From positions 1-39,008 of the forward strand of contig DXFV01000027.1 of the NCBI GenBank assembly GCA_019114265.1: 39,008 nt of DNA, read 5' to 3'. How positions within the stretch are numbered: the stretch's first letter is position 1; each line of letters starts with the position of its first letter. The notes under the pieces are model-generated. The model ran no database searches and was not told the origin of the DNA. It worked only from the letters and a program-made list of their open reading frames with translations. This stretch comes from Anaerofilum faecale (lineage in GTDB: Bacteria > Bacillota > Clostridia > Oscillospirales > Ruminococcaceae). Below, piece after piece: positions 33,991 through 39,008 of the stretch. The position numbers and the translations under genes are program-made.

Positions 33991-36891
33991 ATGCTACAAT
34001 ACGGCCACGCCGACTTTGAACAGAAGGGCTACCAGCTCGTATCCGCCAACCCGTTCTTTCAGGACAAGGACCGGGCCGAGCAGCTGGCGCCCCTGATGCA
34101 CTATGTCATGAACCCAAGCCCCGCCTACCGCGACCGGCGGCAGGTGACCTACACCGGTCTCTTCACCGACCTGGGCTACCGCACCGAAGCGCCGCGCTAT
34201 TATATCCAGGCCGCCGGCCCCACCTTTTTCCGCAACGGCAGCTATGTCCACGGCTACGCCCAGCAGGGCGACGAGGAGGGCTTTTTTGCCCAGAACTTCC
34301 TGCAATTGCTCCGCGCCCGCTTCTACGACGCCGCCGCGATGAATTCCATCCCCGCCGCCGACAGCGCCTCCCGCTTTCCGGACCTGGACGCGCCGCCGGT
34401 GGACCCCACCCTCACCCCCGCGCCGATGGACCCCGCGCTGCTGGCGGCGGTGGTGGAGCAGCTGCTGCGCCAGAACCGGGTGCTGCTGCGGCTGGACCGG
34501 GAGGGGGACGAAGCTCCCCGCTATGCCCGGCAGGTGCTGCTGCGCATCTATGCCTGCCTGCCCTACGGCGCGCGCAAGTTCTGCGGCTTTGTCACCAACG
34601 TGCCCATGAGCCGGGTGGTGGACCCCGCCAAGGGGGACGAACTGCCCACCGCCGTGAAGCTGGTGCTGGTGGACGGCGACGCCTGCCTGCCCGCACAGCT
34701 GCCCGGCTTTGCCGTCTTTGACATGCGCGCACCCGCGCCGGCGCCTTCGCCCAGGGAGGACACCGCGCGCTTCCTGCAATTCCTTGTCCGGGAGGACAAC
34801 GAGGCCGAGCGCACCCGGTTTTTCGGCCTGGTGCACCGCGCGATGGAGATGGTGAGCGGCGAGCGCTCGGTATCGCTGTACACCTACCAGGACATTTTCT
34901 CGATGCAGGCGCTGATCGACCGCCCCGTCACCACCGAGGCGGTGCACCTGTGGGCCAACTGGCTGGGGCGCAACCAGGGCGGGGTGGCCTCCTCGCTGCG
35001 GCAGCAGTTTCTGACGCTGCTGTCGGCCCGCCTGTCGGCCGACGAGATCCTCGGCTGGCTGACCGGCCCCGAAGGACGGGCCGAGCTGCCCGCACTGGAG
35101 CAGATCGCGCGGCTGTGGCGTGCCGAACCGGTCCCCGAGGGCAGCGGCGCGGCCTGTCCCGCCGCCGTGCTGGCCCTGTTTGAGGCGGTGTCCCGTTCGG
35201 ACGACATCCTCCGCATCGGCGGCGCGCTGGCCGACTGGTACTGCGAGCAGGCCCTCGCGCGGGTGCAGCCGTATATGCTGCGGGTGGGAGAGGAATCGCT
35301 GCCCACCCCCGCCGCCATCGAGCAGGCCGGGCAGCTGCAGAAGATGGCCATGCCCGAATCGGCGGCCGCCATCCGCAACCAGATCGCACTGGTGGCGGCG
35401 CGCGGTCTGCGCGACCGGCTGGCCAGGGCCGGCGAGCAGCTGCGCGCGCTGTACACCGAGCGCCTGGCCGACGAGCGCGCCCGGGCGGCCCGGCTGCTGG
35501 ACGACTGCGCCCCCGCCACCTACGCCGCGCTGTGCGATTTCTATACAAGCCTGCCCGCCGCCTTCCCGCTCTGCGCCAACCGGCAGGAAAACGCCTTTGC
35601 CGACGCCTTCGGCGACGAGATGGTGCAGAAGCTGCGCCGCTGCGCCGAGCTGCGGCCGATGCCCGCCGCGGCCGACGAACTGGACCCCTTCCTGCGCGAC
35701 TGGAGCGTACTGCGAACCAGCGCGCTGGCACGCACCGGCCTGCTGGCCGGGCTGCAGCAGCGGCTGCGCCCTGTGCTGGACGCGGCGGCCGCCCTGTTCA
35801 AGGCCCGGCAGGACACCTCCACCGCCGCCCGGCTGCGCCTGCTGGCACAGCTGCAGGACGGCACCTTCCAGGCGCTGGGCACTCCCCTGCTGGCCGACCT
35901 TCGCCGGACGGTGCGCACCGAGCTGGCCGAACAGCCCCCCTGCACCCCCGCCCAGCTGCCGGGTCTCCTGCCCGCTCTGCTGGCCGTGGCAAAGACCGAG
36001 CCGGACCTCGCCGCCCGGCTTTCCCAGCCGCTGTGGACCGTGCAGACGACCGCGCCCGCCGCGCTGGCCCCGCTGGAGGCGAGCGCCGAGTTGTGGGGCA
36101 AGCTGTCCGCCGCGCTGGGCAAAAAGGTGACGGTCCGCTTTGCGGACGGCGCCCAGCAGGAGCTGGCGGTGCCGGACGCGCTGGCCTGGCTGCTGTGGGC
36201 GCAGAACCGCTGCGGGCAGAACGTTCCCGCGCCGGTGCTGGCCTGTGCCCGGCAGACGCCGGTGCGCGCCATCCGCGAGACCCCTTCCTCCGCCCAGCTG
36301 CGGCTGCTGGCGCAGGCCTTCGGCGCACGGGAGCGGCCGGCCTTCCTGCGGTGTCTGGTGCAGACCACCGCCGTGGACGACTACTCCTTTGCCAAACAGG
36401 CCGTCACCCAGCTGCGGCAGGCGGGCCTGCGCGGGCAGGATCTGCTGCGCACCGCCGCGCCCGGCTGGGACACCGTGATCTTCGCGGTATACAGCGACCC
36501 GCTGGCCGGCCCGCAGGGCGAGACCCTGCGCCGGCTGCAGCAGGCGCTGCCCCAGCTGCACAAACGGATGGCCGCCTGCGCGCACCGGCTGGACAAGGCC
36601 GCCGCCCAGCGCCGCCGCCTTGTGCGCGGGACGTTCGCCGCGGCCATCTGCGCGGCGTCGGTGCTGCCGATGGTGCTGCTGTGGGCCTTCGGCGCGGCCG
36701 GGCTGGCGGCCTGTGCCCTCGTGCTGGCCGCGCTGGCGGTGCAGGCGGCCGTGGTGGTGGGCTGCGTGCTGCGTCTGGCCGGCGACGGCGGCCCCGACCG
36801 CCAGGAAAAGAGCTGCCTTGCCCTCTATCTGTTGGGCCTGACGCCCGGCTGCGTGCTGGCGCTGGCCGGTATGCTGCTGGCGCTCTTGTGA
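33991..36891 (+). CDS. GTPase-associated-protein-1-like protein with C-terminal membrane helices
   Basis: 966 residues. The N-terminus (YGHADFEQKGYQLVSANPFF; VLLRIYACLPYGARKFCGFV at about 180-200) resembles the N-terminal region of GAP1-type proteins described beside GTPases: an opening beta module, then a segment of the form LxxxLPxxxRxxxxFxT. Residues 210-870 are helical, Ala/Leu-rich and without recognisable catalytic motifs, perhaps a scaffold. Three membrane helices close the protein (about 881-902, 903-929, 940-966). It would tie the upstream GTPase to the membrane. The start ATG at 33991 has GGAGG 8 nt upstream. I am fairly sure it is a real gene, less sure of the family. Confidence 0.72.
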   Translation: MLQYGHADFEQKGYQLVSANPFFQDKDRAEQLAPLMHYVMNPSPAYRDRRQVTYTGLFTDLGYRTEAPRYYIQAAGPTFFRNGSYVHGYAQQGDEEGFFAQNFLQLLRARFYDAAAMNSIPAADSASRFPDLDAPPVDPTLTPAPMDPALLAAVVEQLLRQNRVLLRLDREGDEAPRYARQVLLRIYACLPYGARKFCGFVTNVPMSRVVDPAKGDELPTAVKLVLVDGDACLPAQLPGFAVFDMRAPAPAPSPREDTARFLQFLVREDNEAERTRFFGLVHRAMEMVSGERSVSLYTYQDIFSMQALIDRPVTTEAVHLWANWLGRNQGGVASSLRQQFLTLLSARLSADEILGWLTGPEGRAELPALEQIARLWRAEPVPEGSGAACPAAVLALFEAVSRSDDILRIGGALADWYCEQALARVQPYMLRVGEESLPTPAAIEQAGQLQKMAMPESAAAIRNQIALVAARGLRDRLARAGEQLRALYTERLADERARAARLLDDCAPATYAALCDFYTSLPAAFPLCANRQENAFADAFGDEMVQKLRRCAELRPMPAAADELDPFLRDWSVLRTSALARTGLLAGLQQRLRPVLDAAAALFKARQDTSTAARLRLLAQLQDGTFQALGTPLLADLRRTVRTELAEQPPCTPAQLPGLLPALLAVAKTEPDLAARLSQPLWTVQTTAPAALAPLEASAELWGKLSAALGKKVTVRFADGAQQELAVPDALAWLLWAQNRCGQNVPAPVLACARQTPVRAIRETPSSAQLRLLAQAFGARERPAFLRCLVQTTAVDDYSFAKQAVTQLRQAGLRGQDLLRTAAPGWDTVIFAVYSDPLAGPQGETLRRLQQALPQLHKRMAACAHRLDKAAAQRRRLVRGTFAAAICAASVLPMVLLWAFGAAGLAACALVLAALAVQAAVVVGCVLRLAGDGGPDRQEKSCLALYLLGLTPGCVLALAGMLLALL

Positions 36892-36921
36892 CCTTTTTAT
36901 CCCCGAACATGAGGTGATTGC

Positions 36922-38850
36922 ATGACACGATACAAAACCATCGGCCGCGCCCTGGCGGCCTGTCTGGCGGCCGGGCTGCTGCTGACCGGCTGCCAGCGCG
37001 GTTCCCGCACCCCCGCCGCCGAACCGGTGGAGCTGCCCGCCGTGGCACAGCAGCACGCCGACGGCCTCGCGGCGCTGCAGGCCGCCTGGAGCAGCCGCAC
37101 CAGCGACTCCGGCACCACCCTCCGCCTGTACTACGACGACACCCACAGCATGCTGGGCTTCGTGAAGGGCAACGGCGGCAGCAACCGCTTTGTCTATCTG
37201 CTGGACGCCGCCATCGACCAGGCGTTCGGCATGGTGAACGCGCCGGAAAACGGCGTGGAAAAGGTGGAGGCCTACACCCTGGTGGACGCCAGCCCCGACG
37301 ACGGCGTGAACCAGGAACTCAGCTGGCAGCAGGTGGACATGAGCGGCACCCTGCGCAACTTCTTCATGGTGGACTCCTTCTACACCGGCGACCACACCGG
37401 CCACCGCGAGGGCACCCTCAACCACACCTTCGCGGACGGCACGGTGGCCCAGATGGGGCCGCTGGCCCGGCTGTTCCAGGACGGTTCCACCCCCTTTGCC
37501 GACGACGGCCTCACCATCCTGGTGAGCGACCTGCAGGAGCAGGGCTTCGACCTGAACACCCTCAGCAGCGGCCTGCTGGACTACTGCAAGCGGGTGCCCT
37601 CGGCCAAGGTGTGCATCGTGGCCGCGCAGAGCAGCTTCAGCGGCCAGCTCTCGGTGCCGGTGTATTCCATCAGCGGAACCGGCACCGACATCGCCTCCAT
37701 CGACGGCTACACCGGCGAGGTGCCCTTCTACTACATCATCGCCGGCCCCGCCAACCTGGTGGACAGCTTCTGCGCCGGTCTGCGCCAGACGATGGGCGAC
37801 GACAGCGCGAACCTCCTGTTCACCACCTTCTCCACCGCCGAGGCCTCGGTGGGCCAGCCGCTGACCTTCTCGCTGGCCCCCAACACGATGGTGAACGTCA
37901 CCGCCGCCGACTTGGCTGCGGGATCGGTGTCGGGCGGCACCGACGCCGACAGCTCCGCCCCGGCCGGCGGCAGCTCCTCCGAGTCCGGCCGCCGCGGCGC
38001 CCGCACCTCCGCCAACGGGGTGAACCATGTGGTGAACCTGCGCGCGCCGGTCTACGCGCGGCGGGGGGATTCCGGCCTTGTGAGCGAACACATCGACAAG
38101 GTGTGGGGCAGCGCCAACATCAACTCGCTGGCCCCCGCCGAGGGCCAGACCAACATCTTCACCGCCGTGGTGGGACGCGGCAGCGAGAGCTGCAGCGCCT
38201 TCGGCTCCTACGCCCAGATGGCCGCCTACGCCGAGCTGGGCAGCGGGCTGTCGGCCGCCTGCGCCGAAAACGGCGCCGCGCCCGCCAACGACACCTACTG
38301 GATCGATCCGGCCGAGATCGAACTGTACGAGCAGACCGCCTCCGGCTGGGCCGCCGCCGACAGCAACGCGCTGGGATGCGTGGAAGTGCGGTTCGAGACG
38401 GTGGACGGCCCGCTGGAGGAATACGCCACCGGGCAGTCGCTGCTGGCCGAAAACCGCCATGTGGCCTATCTGCGGGTGCGGGTGGACGGCGCCACCGTAT
38501 CGGGCGGCGGGCTGTTCAAGGACGACACCGCCTATTATCTGTCGGTGCCGGTGCACACCAGCCTGAACGCCTCCACCGTCACCGGCGCCGAAAAGCTGCA
38601 GGAGCTGAGCGCGAACCTCGCCCAGCACCGCACCGCGCTGGAAGGCCTCGCGCGCGCCGGCGCGAACTACAGCTGGACCGCCAGCACCGACGCGGCCCGC
38701 GCCGCCGCCGCGGCCCAGTTCTGCAAAACCCCCAAGCTGGACGAGCTGGTCAAGAGCCTGTCGAACTATTTCCAGTCTGCCAGCACCGTCAGCGACGTGC
38801 AGTATGTGGACCTGCTGTTCACTGCACAGGCTGCCAGCAGCCGCCGATAA
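36922..38850 (+). CDS. Lipoprotein with degenerate VWA-like core
   Basis: 642 residues. A lipoprotein signal ends in the lipobox LTGC (Cys24). A Rossmann-like segment begins at about 67 with LRLYYDDTHSMLGF, where D72-x-T-x-S76 resembles the VWA metal-ion motif. A later TILVSDLQEQGFDLN fits the strand carrying the last metal ligand. Residues about 335-365 are a Gly/Ser-rich linker (SAPAGGSSSESGRRGARTSA). The C-terminal part is beta-rich and ends in a helical segment. It should be lipid-anchored outside the cytoplasmic membrane, on the same side as the VWA domain of the first gene. The start has GAGGTG 5 nt upstream; it is 30 bp after the previous gene. Confidence 0.78.
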   Translation: MTRYKTIGRALAACLAAGLLLTGCQRGSRTPAAEPVELPAVAQQHADGLAALQAAWSSRTSDSGTTLRLYYDDTHSMLGFVKGNGGSNRFVYLLDAAIDQAFGMVNAPENGVEKVEAYTLVDASPDDGVNQELSWQQVDMSGTLRNFFMVDSFYTGDHTGHREGTLNHTFADGTVAQMGPLARLFQDGSTPFADDGLTILVSDLQEQGFDLNTLSSGLLDYCKRVPSAKVCIVAAQSSFSGQLSVPVYSISGTGTDIASIDGYTGEVPFYYIIAGPANLVDSFCAGLRQTMGDDSANLLFTTFSTAEASVGQPLTFSLAPNTMVNVTAADLAAGSVSGGTDADSSAPAGGSSSESGRRGARTSANGVNHVVNLRAPVYARRGDSGLVSEHIDKVWGSANINSLAPAEGQTNIFTAVVGRGSESCSAFGSYAQMAAYAELGSGLSAACAENGAAPANDTYWIDPAEIELYEQTASGWAAADSNALGCVEVRFETVDGPLEEYATGQSLLAENRHVAYLRVRVDGATVSGGGLFKDDTAYYLSVPVHTSLNASTVTGAEKLQELSANLAQHRTALEGLARAGANYSWTASTDAARAAAAAQFCKTPKLDELVKSLSNYFQSASTVSDVQYVDLLFTAQAASSRR

Positions 38851-38890
38851 TGCCCGGGGGAACCCGGTGTGAGATAAAGGAGGAAACACG

Positions 38891-39008
38891 ATGAAAAAGC
38901 TGAAAGAAGTGGGTGTGGTCAATCTGGTGGTCGGCCTTGTGCTGCTGGCCGGGCTGAGCCTGGGCGCGCGGTGGTGGATCGCCGACTCCACCTTCTTCAT
39001 GAACGAAT
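38891..39008 (+). CDS. Start of a further membrane protein of the operon (partial)
   Basis: The ATG at 38891 has a strong AGGAGG site. The 39 codons seen read MKKLKEVGVVNLVVGLVL and on through a hydrophobic helix (about 9-24) into WWIADSTFFMNE, where the window ends. The N-terminus looks like a signal anchor. No family can be named. It is 40 bp after the lipoprotein gene and so probably in the same operon. Confidence 0.7.
   Translation, partial: MKKLKEVGVVNLVVGLVLLAGLSLGARWWIADSTFFMNE

Noticed and set aside
33994..39000. Very long minus-strand open frame opposite the operon
   Set aside because: It crosses several real plus-strand genes and their ribosome sites and has low-complexity Gly/Gln/Arg composition, typical of the antisense of GC-rich coding DNA.

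Overview
The window looks like chromosome of a GC-rich Gram-positive anaerobe of the Oscillospiraceae/Ruminococcaceae (Faecalibacterium, Gemmiger or Subdoligranulum relatives). That is inferred from pyruvate phosphate dikinase, a CofE-like ligase with no visible F420 pathway, Firmicutes-type promoters, strong Shine-Dalgarno sites and very GC-rich codon use. No ribosomal RNA or species marker is present, so the genus is not settled.

Layout. 1-3206 (minus) is a visibly AT-richer operon: a Crp/Fnr-type regulator, a tiny membrane protein, and a transmembrane Ser/Thr kinase that runs off the left edge. 3517-11831 holds ppdK (minus), then pth, mfd and a lipoprotein (plus). 11832-12960 is a patchwork: an AT-richer acetyltransferase, hairpins and a decayed RhuM-like fragment. 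12961-16840 (minus) carries a second acetyltransferase, a tRNA-Pro/tRNA-Leu pair, the CofE-like ligase and a sodium:solute symporter. 17062-18645 is a DEAD-box RNA helicase. 18874-24085 is a TetR regulator divergent from a MacB-type ATPase and a giant coiled-coil FtsX permease. 24255-24860 (minus) is a short collagen-like protein. 25045-28576 encodes a heterodimeric ABC exporter. 28577-29295 contains tandem repeats and then a structured leader.

The most interesting part is 29055 to the right edge, an operon of at least five genes. In order they are a membrane-anchored von Willebrand A (VWA) protein, a zinc-ribbon GTPase, a large GTPase-associated-protein-like protein with C-terminal membrane helices, a lipoprotein with a degenerate VWA-like core, and the start of another membrane protein. 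The set suggests an envelope sensing device that signals to a cytoplasmic GTPase. Its promoter is separated from the first gene by a roughly 200-nt leader with two consecutive intrinsic terminators and a possible antiterminator pairing, so the whole operon may be controlled by attenuation.

Recurring non-coding structure is also notable. Near-identical terminator hairpins recur at distant loci, and a dispersed repeat family shows compensatory stem changes between copies. Most promoters match a TTGnnn-16/18-TATAAT pattern. All calls come from reading the sequence by eye; family names rest on remembered motifs, not on searches.
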